A stretch of 64,000 nucleotides of DNA from Bacteroidota bacterium. Its GTDB lineage: Bacteria > Bacteroidota > Bacteroidia > Bacteroidales > F082. Made by a program: the position numbers and the translations under genes. Location of the stretch: assembly GCA_018830105.1 (NCBI GenBank), contig JAHJTC010000006.1, positions 246,543-310,542 on the forward strand. Direction: 5' to 3'. A model generated the notes under the pieces. It saw nothing but the letters and a program-made list of their open reading frames with translations. It was not told the DNA's origin and did no database searches. The stretch's first letter is position 1; each line of letters opens with the position of its first letter. Shown here one piece after another: positions 7,577-16,591 of the stretch.

Positions 7577-9478
7577 TTAGTAAGCCCGTTGGTCTCGTCC
7601 CTCGATAAAATTGAGGAAGGAGCGGTTTACGACTTTATTGCCTCCCGGGGTTGGATAGTCGCCTGTGAAATACCAATCGCCCTTGTGATCAGGGATGGCA
7701 GCATGCAGGTTTTCGATAGACTGATAAACCACACTAACCCTCGCGTTAATCTCTGGTGAGGTGATCATGGCAGCAATGCGATCCGAAATCTGCTTTGGGC
7801 TAAATGGTTTGTAGATCTCTTTCACATAATTCTGCATTTCTTCTTTGGGCAGGGTTTCCTGCTGCTTACACTTTTTATACACCTCATTGATTACATGCGA
7901 TTGGTGTGTTTCTTTAAGTAAGGCTATCGTAGCTTTGAATGCAATAAAATCGCCTAATTTGGCCATATCGATGCCATAGCAGTCGGGATAACGAATTTGA
8001 GGTGCTGATGAAGCCACAACGATATGTTTTGGTCCCAGGCGGTCAAGAATCCTGATAATGCTATTGCGTAAGGTGGTTCCTCTCACGATAGAATCGTCAA
8101 GAACAACAAGGGTGTCTTTATCTTTTCTAACAACACCATAAGTAACATCATAGATGTGAGTTACCAGATCATTGCGTTGATTATCCTGTGTGATAAAAGT
8201 GCGCAGCTTCATATCCTTCACAGCAATTTCCTCAATGCGGAGCTGCGTGGCAAATATAGCGTCCAATTCTTCAGCGGTTAAATTGTTTCCGGCCGCTTTG
8301 ATTTGGTCTTTTTTCACATCGCGACAATGATCGTTAAGCGCTTGCACCATGCCGCGAAAGGCTGCAGAAGCCGTATTGGGAATATAGGAAAAAACCGTAT
8401 TGTCCAGATCGTAATCAATTTCCTGAAGCACAAAAGGAACCAGAAGTTTACCGAGGTCTTTGCGTTCTTTGTAGATGTCGGCATCTGTGCCTCTGGAAAA
8501 GTAAATCCGCTCGAAGGAGCATGCCTTGCGGGGCAAAGGGGCTTTGCAACGTTCCTCCGAAAAACTGCCGTCTTTCTTGATAATCAGGGCATGTCCGGGC
8601 TGAACTTCTTTTATGGTGCCGATCGGAACATCAAAAGCAGTTTGAATGGGAGGACGCTCCGAAGTAGCCACAATCACTTCATCATCAGCGTAATAGTAAG
8701 CTGGCCTGATCCCTGCAGGATCTCTGAAAACAAAAGCATCGCCATGGCCAATCATTCCGGTAATTACATAGCCGCCGTCCCAATATTGCGAGCTTTCTTC
8801 TAAAATGGCCTGCACATTAAGTTCTTCGGCAATCTTATGAGAGATGTCTCTTTTTGAAAGGCCTGAATTTTTGTATTGCTTGTAAATACGTTCGTTTTCC
8901 GTATCCAGAAAATGGCCTATTTTTTCAAGAACAGTAACGGTGTCGGAGGTTTCAACAGGATATTGACCCAACTCAACAAGCTTGGTAAAGAGTTCGTCAA
9001 CATTGGTCATGTTAAAATTACCTGCCAACACCAGATTTCGGGTCATCCAATTATTTGAGCGGACAAAGGGATGGAGATTCATAATGCTGTTCAGGCCAAA
9101 AGTGCCATAACGTAAGTGACCCATAAACAATTCCCCGGTGAAATCGATGTGTTGTTTCAGCCAGTTTACATCGTTTAGCCGTTCAGGACGCTGAAGTTCT
9201 ATCTGATGTAGCTTGTCATAAATTTTCCTGAAAATGTCTTTAATCGGGGCGGTGGCATTGGAACGCAACCGGCTGATATATTTATTGCCGGGCTCCAAAT
9301 CCAATTTTATACCTGCAATTCCGGCTCCATCCTGCCCTCGGTTGTGCTGTTTTTGCATCAATAAATGCAGCTTTTGCAAGCCATAAAATGCAGTTCCGTA
9401 TTTTGCAAGATAAAATTCAAGCGGTTTGCGCAAACGGACGAGTGCTATACCGCACTCATGTTTTATTTGATCGCTCAT
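7577..9478 (-). CDS. purF: Amidophosphoribosyltransferase, long form (PurF family)
   Basis: PurF transfers glutamine-derived ammonia to PRPP, the first step of purine synthesis. The glutaminase nucleophile is Cys9 in HECGIALVR, so an 8-residue propeptide would be removed as in other PurFs. NRGQDGAG lies at 46-53, GELFMGHLRYGTFG at 115-128, and the PRPP loop VVLDDSIVRGTT at 458-469; QIRYPDCYGIDM (494-505) follows as in the family. At 633 residues it is well above the usual 470-510. The extra length includes an insertion around 375-425 inside the phosphoribosyltransferase domain and a C-terminal extension after about 530 with DWYFTGDYPTPGG. It may be the purine enzyme or a paralogue with another acceptor. 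It is divergent from the GNAT gene. Confidence 0.8.
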   Translation of the reverse strand: MSDQIKHECGIALVRLRKPLEFYLAKYGTAFYGLQKLHLLMQKQHNRGQDGAGIAGIKLDLEPGNKYISRLRSNATAPIKDIFRKIYDKLHQIELQRPERLNDVNWLKQHIDFTGELFMGHLRYGTFGLNSIMNLHPFVRSNNWMTRNLVLAGNFNMTNVDELFTKLVELGQYPVETSDTVTVLEKIGHFLDTENERIYKQYKNSGLSKRDISHKIAEELNVQAILEESSQYWDGGYVITGMIGHGDAFVFRDPAGIRPAYYYADDEVIVATSERPPIQTAFDVPIGTIKEVQPGHALIIKKDGSFSEERCKAPLPRKACSFERIYFSRGTDADIYKERKDLGKLLVPFVLQEIDYDLDNTVFSYIPNTASAAFRGMVQALNDHCRDVKKDQIKAAGNNLTAEELDAIFATQLRIEEIAVKDMKLRTFITQDNQRNDLVTHIYDVTYGVVRKDKDTLVVLDDSIVRGTTLRNSIIRILDRLGPKHIVVASSAPQIRYPDCYGIDMAKLGDFIAFKATIALLKETHQSHVINEVYKKCKQQETLPKEEMQNYVKEIYKPFSPKQISDRIAAMITSPEINARVSVVYQSIENLHAAIPDHKGDWYFTGDYPTPGGNKVVNRSFLNFIEGRDQRAY

Positions 9479-9500
9479 GAAGCCATTCCCTTAAAAATCA

Positions 9501-9529
9501 TAAATTTGCCCATTCAAGCCGCAAAAGTA
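9501..9529. promoter_or_regulatory. Back-to-back -7 elements of purF-like and GNAT genes
   Basis: On the plus strand TAAATTTG (9501-9508) is placed to drive the GNAT gene. On the minus strand TACTTTTG (complement of 9522-9529) is placed to drive the purF-like gene. Both fit TAnnTTTG and lie inside a 59-base divergent gap. No clear -33 boxes are seen. Confidence 0.5.
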
Positions 9530-9537
9530 ACAAAAAT

Positions 9538-9996
9538 ATGATCGTGGAAGTACGAAAAGCTCAAAGGAGTGATAATGAAAAAATCGCTCATTTTCAGGAA
9601 GAAATGGCCTTTGAAACAGAAGGGATAAACCTCAATGCGAACATCATAAGGGCAGGTATTGATGCCGTGTTTGACGATGCTGCCAAAGGAATGTATTTTG
9701 TTGCAGAAATCGATGGAATTGTTGCCGGATCATTACTTATCACTTATGAATGGAGCGATTGGCGTAATAGTTGGGTTTATTGGATCCAATCGGTTTATAT
9801 CGATAAGGCTTTTCGCCGCAAAGGTATTTATAAAGAAATGTATGAACATATTCAACGCTTGGCCGAAGCAGATGCTGAGGTTGCCGGCATCAGGCTATAT
9901 GTTGATAAAACAAATGTAAAGGCTCAGAAAACATACGCCAGCTTAGGTATGAATGGAGAGCATTATCAAGTGTTTGAGTGGATGAAAAACAGTTGA
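9538..9996 (+). CDS. GNAT-family N-acetyltransferase
   Basis: A 152-residue single-domain acetyltransferase. The acetyl-CoA binding motif A is WIQSVYIDKAFRRKGIYKEM, with the pyrophosphate loop RRKGIY around residues 99-104. The C-terminal LYVDKTNVKAQKTYASLG followed by YQVFEWMK is the usual motif B. The substrate (an amino group on a protein, polyamine, antibiotic or metabolite) cannot be told from the sequence. The gene starts 59 bases from the divergent purF-like gene and is followed 103 bases later by a YfcC transporter. Confidence 0.88.
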   Translation: MIVEVRKAQRSDNEKIAHFQEEMAFETEGINLNANIIRAGIDAVFDDAAKGMYFVAEIDGIVAGSLLITYEWSDWRNSWVYWIQSVYIDKAFRRKGIYKEMYEHIQRLAEADAEVAGIRLYVDKTNVKAQKTYASLGMNGEHYQVFEWMKNS

Positions 9997-10099
9997 TAAT
10001 TGATAAGACTCCAAGGTTTTAGCTTGATATTTCCAAGGAAAAAGCTTACCCAAATTAAACACAGGTCGTGAAAATCCCACACTTTAATTAGCAAGTAAT

Positions 10100-11725
10100 A
10101 TGGCTCAAAAAAGAAAAGTTCCGCATACCTACGTTATTGTATTTTTTATCATAATGCTGGCTGCTGTTATGACCTGGATTATTCCTCCGGGGAGTTATGT
10201 GGAAGAAACCATCATAACGGATGCAGGAACCAAAACGCAAATGCAATTTTACTATCAGGACGATCTGCCTGCAGCCGAACAAGAACTTTTTGAGGCAGAA
10301 CCTCAAACCTGGCAGGTTTTTTCGGCCTTGTTTAAAGGTTTTGAGAAACAAAGTAATATTATCATTTTCATTTTAATGATTGGCGGTGCTTTTTGGATTA
10401 TGAACCAGAGCAAGGCCATTGATGTGGGAATTTATGCCTTCTTGCGTTTCACAAAAACGCTGGAACACAATCGGTTTATGAAGGCTTTAGGTGTTGATAA
10501 TGTAATTATTGCACTTGTTATGATCTTGTTTAGTGTTTTTGGTGCTGTTTTCGGGATGAGCGAAGAAACGATTGCCTTTGCCATAATCATTGTGCCGCTG
10601 GCCATTTCAATGGGATACGACTCTATTGTTGGGGTAAGTATGGTTTATGTGGGCGCTCATCTCGGCTTTGCCGGTGCTGTGCTTAATCCGTTTACCATTG
10701 GTATTGCGCAGGGCTTGGCCGATATCCCGCTTTTTTCGGGCATTGAATACAGGATGCTGACTTGGGTTGCCATCAATGCTTTTGGAATTTTCTTTGTGCT
10801 GCGGTATGCCATAAAAATTAAAAAAAATCCGGCAGCCTCACCGATGTACACTGACGATGCTTACTGGCGCGCCCGTGAGCAGGATCAATCGGTAGCCTTG
10901 ACTTATTACACACCACGAATTGCTTGGGTTGTATTTGGATTAATTAGTCTGGCATTGACCATATTTTCAGTGGTTTATCCTGAAACTACCCTAACAGTTG
11001 GCAATAGCAGCATTAGTTTTTATATCCTTCCTTTAAGCACGCTGTTGTTTATTTTATTTGGCGTGCTGAGTCTCAAAAAATCAGTACACTATTTTATTCT
11101 TTTGCTGCTTGCCTATACCATTTTTTATCTCATCGTAGGTGTAATGGGCTATGGCTGGTATGTGATGGAAATTGCCACATTATTTCTGGTGATGGGTATT
11201 GCCAGTGGATTGGCTATCAATAAATCTGCTGATGATATTGCCAAATTATTTCTCGAAGGAGTAAATGATATTATGACGGCAGCGATAATTGTGGGACTTG
11301 CCGGGGGGATTATCGTGGTTCTTGAAGATGGTGGTATTATTGATTCAATTCTGTACGGACTTTCCAAAGCCATGATGAATTTCGGCCAGATTGCTTCTGT
11401 TGGTGTGATGTATCTTATCCAAACCATCATCAATATAGTGATTCCTTCCGGCTCGGCCAAAGCTGCTATAACGATGCCGATTATGGCGCCTTTCAGCGAT
11501 TTGATTGGCATTTCGCGGCAAGCTACGGTAATGGCTTTCCAGTTTGGCGATGGCTTTACGAATATGATTACTCCTACGTCCGGAATTTTAATTGCCGTAC
11601 TTGGTGTTGCACGCATTCCCTATCAGAAATGGGTTAAATGGGTTTGGCCATTGATTCTGGGGCTGATTATCCTGGGGTTTTTACTCCTGATTCCGACAGT
11701 GACCATGCCTTTGAATGGATTCTAA
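10100..11725 (+). CDS. YfcC-family (DcuC-like superfamily) inner-membrane transporter
   Basis: A 541-residue polytopic protein with about 12 hydrophobic segments. It opens with the family hallmark VPHTYVIVFFIIMLAAV then TWIIPPGSY, and has the conserved GMSEETIAFAII loop and the NPFTIGIAQGLADIPLFSG segment. The second half carries IPSGSAKAAITMPIMAPFSD and the NMITPTSGILIAVLGVARI motif, typical of this ion-transporter superfamily. YfcC members are annotated as basic amino acid or C4-dicarboxylate antiporters; the substrate here is unknown. The stop lies only 8 bases from the stop of the convergent FtsX operon, leaving no room for a private terminator. Confidence 0.88.
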   Translation: MAQKRKVPHTYVIVFFIIMLAAVMTWIIPPGSYVEETIITDAGTKTQMQFYYQDDLPAAEQELFEAEPQTWQVFSALFKGFEKQSNIIIFILMIGGAFWIMNQSKAIDVGIYAFLRFTKTLEHNRFMKALGVDNVIIALVMILFSVFGAVFGMSEETIAFAIIIVPLAISMGYDSIVGVSMVYVGAHLGFAGAVLNPFTIGIAQGLADIPLFSGIEYRMLTWVAINAFGIFFVLRYAIKIKKNPAASPMYTDDAYWRAREQDQSVALTYYTPRIAWVVFGLISLALTIFSVVYPETTLTVGNSSISFYILPLSTLLFILFGVLSLKKSVHYFILLLLAYTIFYLIVGVMGYGWYVMEIATLFLVMGIASGLAINKSADDIAKLFLEGVNDIMTAAIIVGLAGGIIVVLEDGGIIDSILYGLSKAMMNFGQIASVGVMYLIQTIINIVIPSGSAKAAITMPIMAPFSDLIGISRQATVMAFQFGDGFTNMITPTSGILIAVLGVARIPYQKWVKWVWPLILGLIILGFLLLIPTVTMPLNGF

Positions 11726-11733
11726 CCTAATTT

Positions 11734-14145
11734 TTACTCTGATCGTAAGGCTTTCATGGGATTATTATGCACAGCAATTATAGTTCTCCAGCTAATTATA
11801 ATCAGCGTTAAGATCAAACTTGAGAGGGCAGCAACAATAAAATACAAAGGATTTAGTTTCGTGTGATTGGCAAAATTATTGAGCCAATCCGTAAGAAACC
11901 ACCAACTTAGTGGCCATGCTATCATATTGGCTATCAATACTAAAAACAGGTATTCTTTAGCAAATAGCATCAACATATGGTTCAAATTTGCGCCAATAGT
12001 TAACCGAATGCTGATTTCGCGGCGGCGCTGGCCAATAACAAATGAAACCAAACCGAAGAGTCCCATGCCTGCGACCAGTATTATCAAAAAAGTTAAGGCC
12101 AGCGAAAATTTGCTCAGGCGTTCCTCTTCCCGGTATTGCTTGTCAAGTTCGTCCGAAAGAAAGGTGTATTCAAATGGCCTGCCCGGGGCAAACTGCCGAA
12201 AGCTTTTTTCTATTTTTTCAAGGGCTTGCTTGTAGTTTTTCGGTGCAATTCTAATAGCCACATAACGCAGAAAAAAGCCATTTACCCGCTCTTCTTCCTT
12301 AATGTTGAGCACGAAAGGGGAGGTGCCTGAATGCAGTGAGGTAGCATTAAAATTCTGAAAAACACCAACCACCCTTTCCTCGCCGGCTAAGGATTTGAAT
12401 TTTTTTCCGAGCGCCTCTTCATTGGATCCCCATCCGAGGTGTTCAACCATGGCTTCGTTGATCAATATGGCGCTCATGGGATCGGTTTTGTTTTCTCTGC
12501 TGTAATCGCGGCCTGCCACAACAGGGACTTCAAAAGTTTTCAGAAAATCGTGCTGAACAACCAAAGCCGGATAAAATTGCCATTTGTCTTCCGGAAAACC
12601 TTCGGGCCGGAATTCGTGGGTGTTGTGGGCAACCCCGAAAATGTCGTCGAGTGCTGTAACAGAGATTATTTCTGCATGTTGCTCCAGCTCATTTTTGAAT
12701 GATTCATATTGTCGTACCACCGGACTGCGATTTACGGGAACAAATACAACGGCTTCTTTATTGAAGCCCAGATTAGCAGTACGTAAATAATTCAGCTGAT
12801 CGAAGGCTTCCAGTGTACTGATAATTAGTCCAACCGAAATTGCAAACTGCAGGCATACCAATATCTTCCGTGCGTTTCCTGAACTTGTGCTTCCGCTAAA
12901 TTGACCTTTTAACACCCTCAGCGGCCTGAAGGATGACAGGTAAAATGCAGGATAAACTCCTGCCAGCAAGCCCGTGAAAAGACCAAGTGCCAGTAACAGC
13001 AGCAGGGGTTTCATTTCAAGAAAAACATGGAGGCTAAGTTGTTTGTCGGCCAAATTATTGAACCAGGGCAAACTCATTTCCACAAAAAGAAGGCTCAACA
13101 GCAGCGCCATAAAACTCAACATAACAGCTTCACCTAAAAACTGAATGATAAGCTGGTCGCGATTCGCACCTACAACTTTCTTCATGCCAATTTCTCGGGC
13201 TCTTCTGGATGAAGTGGCCGTGCTCAGGTTCATGAAATTAATGATGGCTATGGTGAGTAAAAAAATAGCAATAGCTGATAGAATATACACATAAGTAATA
13301 TTTCCGTTGGGCTCAATTTCATAATCAAGCCTGGAATGCAGGTGAATTTCGGTGAGTGGTTGCAGAAAAAGGGTGATGCTCTCTTTCATGGCATCATAAA
13401 AGTATTTTTCAATAAAATTTGGGAAATCTGCAGCTAAGGTTTCGGGCTTAACACCTTCATGCAGCTGAATATAGGTCCAGCAGGGATTCCATACCCAGGT
13501 TTGTGGCAGTCTGCCACGATAAATCATGCGCACAGAAGCCATTGATGCCATAAAATCAAAACGAAAATGACTGTTCGAAGGCACCTCTTTGATCACTCCA
13601 CTGACTTTTAGATCGAAATTATTTTCGTACCGCAGTGTTTTACCCATGGGATTTTCGTTGCCGAAATATTTTTGTGCCGTTTCTTCTGTAATTACAACAG
13701 CAAAAGATTCATTAAGGGCAGTTTCGGGATCACCGTAAATAAACTGGTAATCAAAAATTTTAAAAAATGTGGAGTCAGCGAAAAACAGGCGTCTTTCGTT
13801 AAAAGCTTTTTCGCCCAGCTCGACCAAACTTCTGGGAGCCTGAAAATTGAATACCCTAACGGTGCTTTTTATCAATCCGGGATAGTCATTTTGGATTGTT
13901 GGAGCCACCGGAAAAGGTGCACTGGCGGCATCTTCGCCCACGCCTTCAAAATCGTGCTTGCTAATTAACCGGTAAATTTGATCAGCATGCTTATGATAGC
14001 GGTCGTAGCTCAGTTCGTCCTGCACATACATAAAAATCAGTATAAAACTTGCCAGGCCGATTGCTAAACCAAGGATGTTGATGGTGGCAGTGGCTTTGTG
14101 CTTTAGCACATTGCGGAAAGCTATTTTGATATAATTGGGCCACAT
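11734..14145 (-). CDS. MacB/FtsX-type ABC transporter permease (copy 6, last gene of operon)
   Basis: An 803-residue permease of the MacB_PCD plus duplicated FtsX architecture. TM1 lies near residues 20-42 (INILGLAIGLASFILIFMYV), then a large periplasmic domain to about 275, three TM segments near 280-400 with the signature RRAREIGMKKVVGANR, a second TM and periplasmic domain (about 430-670), and three final TM segments with RRREISIRLTIGANL. The C terminus is NPMKALRSE. Such subunits work with a separate LolD-like ATPase and transmit force to the periplasm, moving lipoproteins, peptides or drugs or signalling envelope damage. It is 51 bases after copy 5 and carries no ATPase domain of its own. 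Confidence 0.92.
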   Translation of the reverse strand: MWPNYIKIAFRNVLKHKATATINILGLAIGLASFILIFMYVQDELSYDRYHKHADQIYRLISKHDFEGVGEDAASAPFPVAPTIQNDYPGLIKSTVRVFNFQAPRSLVELGEKAFNERRLFFADSTFFKIFDYQFIYGDPETALNESFAVVITEETAQKYFGNENPMGKTLRYENNFDLKVSGVIKEVPSNSHFRFDFMASMASVRMIYRGRLPQTWVWNPCWTYIQLHEGVKPETLAADFPNFIEKYFYDAMKESITLFLQPLTEIHLHSRLDYEIEPNGNITYVYILSAIAIFLLTIAIINFMNLSTATSSRRAREIGMKKVVGANRDQLIIQFLGEAVMLSFMALLLSLLFVEMSLPWFNNLADKQLSLHVFLEMKPLLLLLALGLFTGLLAGVYPAFYLSSFRPLRVLKGQFSGSTSSGNARKILVCLQFAISVGLIISTLEAFDQLNYLRTANLGFNKEAVVFVPVNRSPVVRQYESFKNELEQHAEIISVTALDDIFGVAHNTHEFRPEGFPEDKWQFYPALVVQHDFLKTFEVPVVAGRDYSRENKTDPMSAILINEAMVEHLGWGSNEEALGKKFKSLAGEERVVGVFQNFNATSLHSGTSPFVLNIKEEERVNGFFLRYVAIRIAPKNYKQALEKIEKSFRQFAPGRPFEYTFLSDELDKQYREEERLSKFSLALTFLIILVAGMGLFGLVSFVIGQRRREISIRLTIGANLNHMLMLFAKEYLFLVLIANMIAWPLSWWFLTDWLNNFANHTKLNPLYFIVAALSSLILTLIIISWRTIIAVHNNPMKALRSE

Positions 14146-14196
14146 AAGTCAGGTATTTAATGAATACTTCGATGTTTTGAATGAAATAGATTTCAC

Positions 14197-16557
14197 TTAT
14201 TCGTAATTGACGACATTGATTAGGGCTATTCGATTGGCTTGCAAGGCCTGCCATATAATACTTACCCAGGCCAGTATCAAACAAAAGCTTAGCGTTAAAG
14301 GAAATAGCCAGATTGGAATAGCAATGTGTGCACTAAAATTAGATAACCATTCTTCCATGAAAAGCCATACAGGAATAACAGCCAGCACATTAGCCATAAT
14401 TACAAGCAGCGAAAAATGACCTCCGGTAAACAGCAACAGCCTCAAGGGAGAAGCTCCCAAAATTTTTCTTATACCCAGTGATTTAAGCTGTTGGTTGATC
14501 ATCAGGCCTGCCAGCCCGAAAAGTCCCATAGCTGCCACCAATAGCCCAAGTACTGTAAACCATGCGAGCAGTATGCCTAACTTCTTTTCATCCTGATAAG
14601 CTTTCTCAAGGTAAGTGTTAAGTGCTTCAAAAATAAAGGGATCGTTGGGTAAGTTTTTTCTCCAAATGGTTTGAATGTCCTTGACAAGCTTTTCGTTTAC
14701 CGGCTGTTTCAGGCTGACTACCAAATAATAATAGCCATCGTAGGGATGCATTGTAATAATTAGAGGTTTCAGTGGCTCATGCAAGGGATTAAAATGAAAG
14801 TCTTTTACTACACCGATAATTGGAAAATTCCCATTGCGTTGGATGGTCTTTCCCAAAGGATCATCATAGTTAAAATGCCTGACAAAAGTCTCATTTACCA
14901 GATAGGCTTTTTTGTCTGCAGCAAAAGAGCGATCAAAATTTCTTCCATTGATGGTTTTGATGCCAAACACATCCAGTGCATTTTCATCTACATCCATTAC
15001 ATGGATCATGACGGGATTGTCGATGCCCTCTGGTTTATAGCCATTTAGGCTGACTCCTGCACCTGGTAAATCTGTTATAGCACCGCAGTTTTTAACTTCA
15101 GCAAGGCTGTTGATCTCCTGTTTAAGCGCTTCCACAGCCATTCGTGCATTTTCTGAAGGTAATGCAACTGTAATCACCTGATCAGATACGAATCCTTTGT
15201 CAAATTTTTTGATGTAATTCAATTGCAGGTAGATTATAAGGCTGCAACTAATCAACAATGAGGCTGCCAGAAATTGTACAAACACCAGACTCTTTTGCAG
15301 TAAATGCTTCCTTCTTCCATGATCAAAAGCTCCTTTTAACGCTTTGATCGGTCTGAAGGATGATAGGTAGAAGGCAGGATATACTCCGGCGATCAAACCT
15401 GTGAAAATAACCAGTAAAATAAGTGCAAATAGAAATTCAGGAGGTGTATCCCACAATCGCAGGCTTTTTCCTATTAAGGCATTGTAGTAAGGAAGTATTA
15501 ACTCAATTAGCAATAGTGCTGCCAGGAAAGCAAACAGACTCATCAGGATCGATTCAAAAAGGTGATGCCTGATCAGTGAGTTTTTTGTTGCACCAAGTAC
15601 TTTTTTTATTCCGGTTTCCTTGGCCCTACGCAAAGAAGATGCGGTGGAAATGTTGGTAAAATTAAAGCATGCGATGAGCAGTATAAAAAAGGCAACTAAT
15701 GTGAAAATGTGTAAATTATCCAAGGCTTTATTTGATCCAGCTATTGCTGAGCGTAAATGAATTTCTCGAATGGGTTCAAGCAGTATGTCAACTGAAAAGC
15801 CACTGCTTTCAAGCTCTTTATTTATTTTTTCGTAGAGAAAGTCGGGCAGTTTTTTTCTAAAAATTGCTTCATTAAAAGGGTTACTAACTTTTACGAAGGT
15901 TGGATACTGATTTCCGCCGTTCCAGTCCATATGCAATGTGGGATTGTTATAGAGCGTCTCGAAGGAAAGCAAAACATCAAATTGAATGCTCGAATTTGGA
16001 GGCGCTTGCTCAACCACTCCGCTCACGATCCAGTTTTCCTGTCCGTTAAGTTGTATAAGCTGACCTATTGGGTTTGTGTTACCAAACAGCTGATCAGCTA
16101 AAGTTTTGCTTAGCACGGCTTTGTGAATCCCTTTCAAGGCTTCAGCCGGGGAGCCTTTTATCAGCTGAAAGGAAAAAAGACTAAAAAAACTGGAATCGGC
16201 ATACATGATTTTATCAGCATCAAAGGCTTTGTTTTCGTAAAGCAGATAGCCTTTTTCGGGTAGTGTCGTCCTGCAGAACATTGTGATCTCAGGAAAGGTT
16301 TCAGATAACGAAGGCCCTACAGCTGCCGGAATTGTTGGTGTTCCGAAGGTATGCTCCTGCTGCTGGTAATTCAGACTAACACGGTGCAAACTTTCGTGCT
16401 GTTTATGAAAGCGATCATAGCTGTATTCATTGAATACGTAAAGAAGGATTAGTGTTGAAGCTGCCAGCCCAAAGGCCAAGCTCAACAGATTAATCAAGCT
16501 ATACTGCCATTGTCGGCCTAAGGTTCGCAGAAATACGATGAAAAAATGCCTGATCAT
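14197..16557 (-). CDS. MacB/FtsX-type ABC transporter permease (copy 5)
   Basis: A 786-residue paralogue of its neighbours with the same eight-TM, two-periplasmic-domain layout. TM1 is INLLSLAFGLAASTLILLYV. The first cytoplasmic signature is RRAKETGIKKVLGATK near residue 305-325. The second FtsX repeat is more degenerate: the usual acidic regulatory motif reads QQLKSLGIRKILGASP. The C terminus is ALINVVNYE, where the other copies have an NP dipeptide, so the NP is lost. The gene is spaced 34 bases after copy 4 and 51 bases before copy 6, consistent with one transcript. Confidence 0.91.
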   Translation of the reverse strand: MIRHFFIVFLRTLGRQWQYSLINLLSLAFGLAASTLILLYVFNEYSYDRFHKQHESLHRVSLNYQQQEHTFGTPTIPAAVGPSLSETFPEITMFCRTTLPEKGYLLYENKAFDADKIMYADSSFFSLFSFQLIKGSPAEALKGIHKAVLSKTLADQLFGNTNPIGQLIQLNGQENWIVSGVVEQAPPNSSIQFDVLLSFETLYNNPTLHMDWNGGNQYPTFVKVSNPFNEAIFRKKLPDFLYEKINKELESSGFSVDILLEPIREIHLRSAIAGSNKALDNLHIFTLVAFFILLIACFNFTNISTASSLRRAKETGIKKVLGATKNSLIRHHLFESILMSLFAFLAALLLIELILPYYNALIGKSLRLWDTPPEFLFALILLVIFTGLIAGVYPAFYLSSFRPIKALKGAFDHGRRKHLLQKSLVFVQFLAASLLISCSLIIYLQLNYIKKFDKGFVSDQVITVALPSENARMAVEALKQEINSLAEVKNCGAITDLPGAGVSLNGYKPEGIDNPVMIHVMDVDENALDVFGIKTINGRNFDRSFAADKKAYLVNETFVRHFNYDDPLGKTIQRNGNFPIIGVVKDFHFNPLHEPLKPLIITMHPYDGYYYLVVSLKQPVNEKLVKDIQTIWRKNLPNDPFIFEALNTYLEKAYQDEKKLGILLAWFTVLGLLVAAMGLFGLAGLMINQQLKSLGIRKILGASPLRLLLFTGGHFSLLVIMANVLAVIPVWLFMEEWLSNFSAHIAIPIWLFPLTLSFCLILAWVSIIWQALQANRIALINVVNYE

Positions 16558-16591
16558 GGGCTAAGTTTTTTTGGAATCGTTGAAACGACAA

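Noticed and set aside
8303..8803. 166-codon open frame on the plus strand inside purF
   Set aside because: It is antisense to a well-supported enzyme, has no recognisable motif and follows the codon pattern of the opposite strand.
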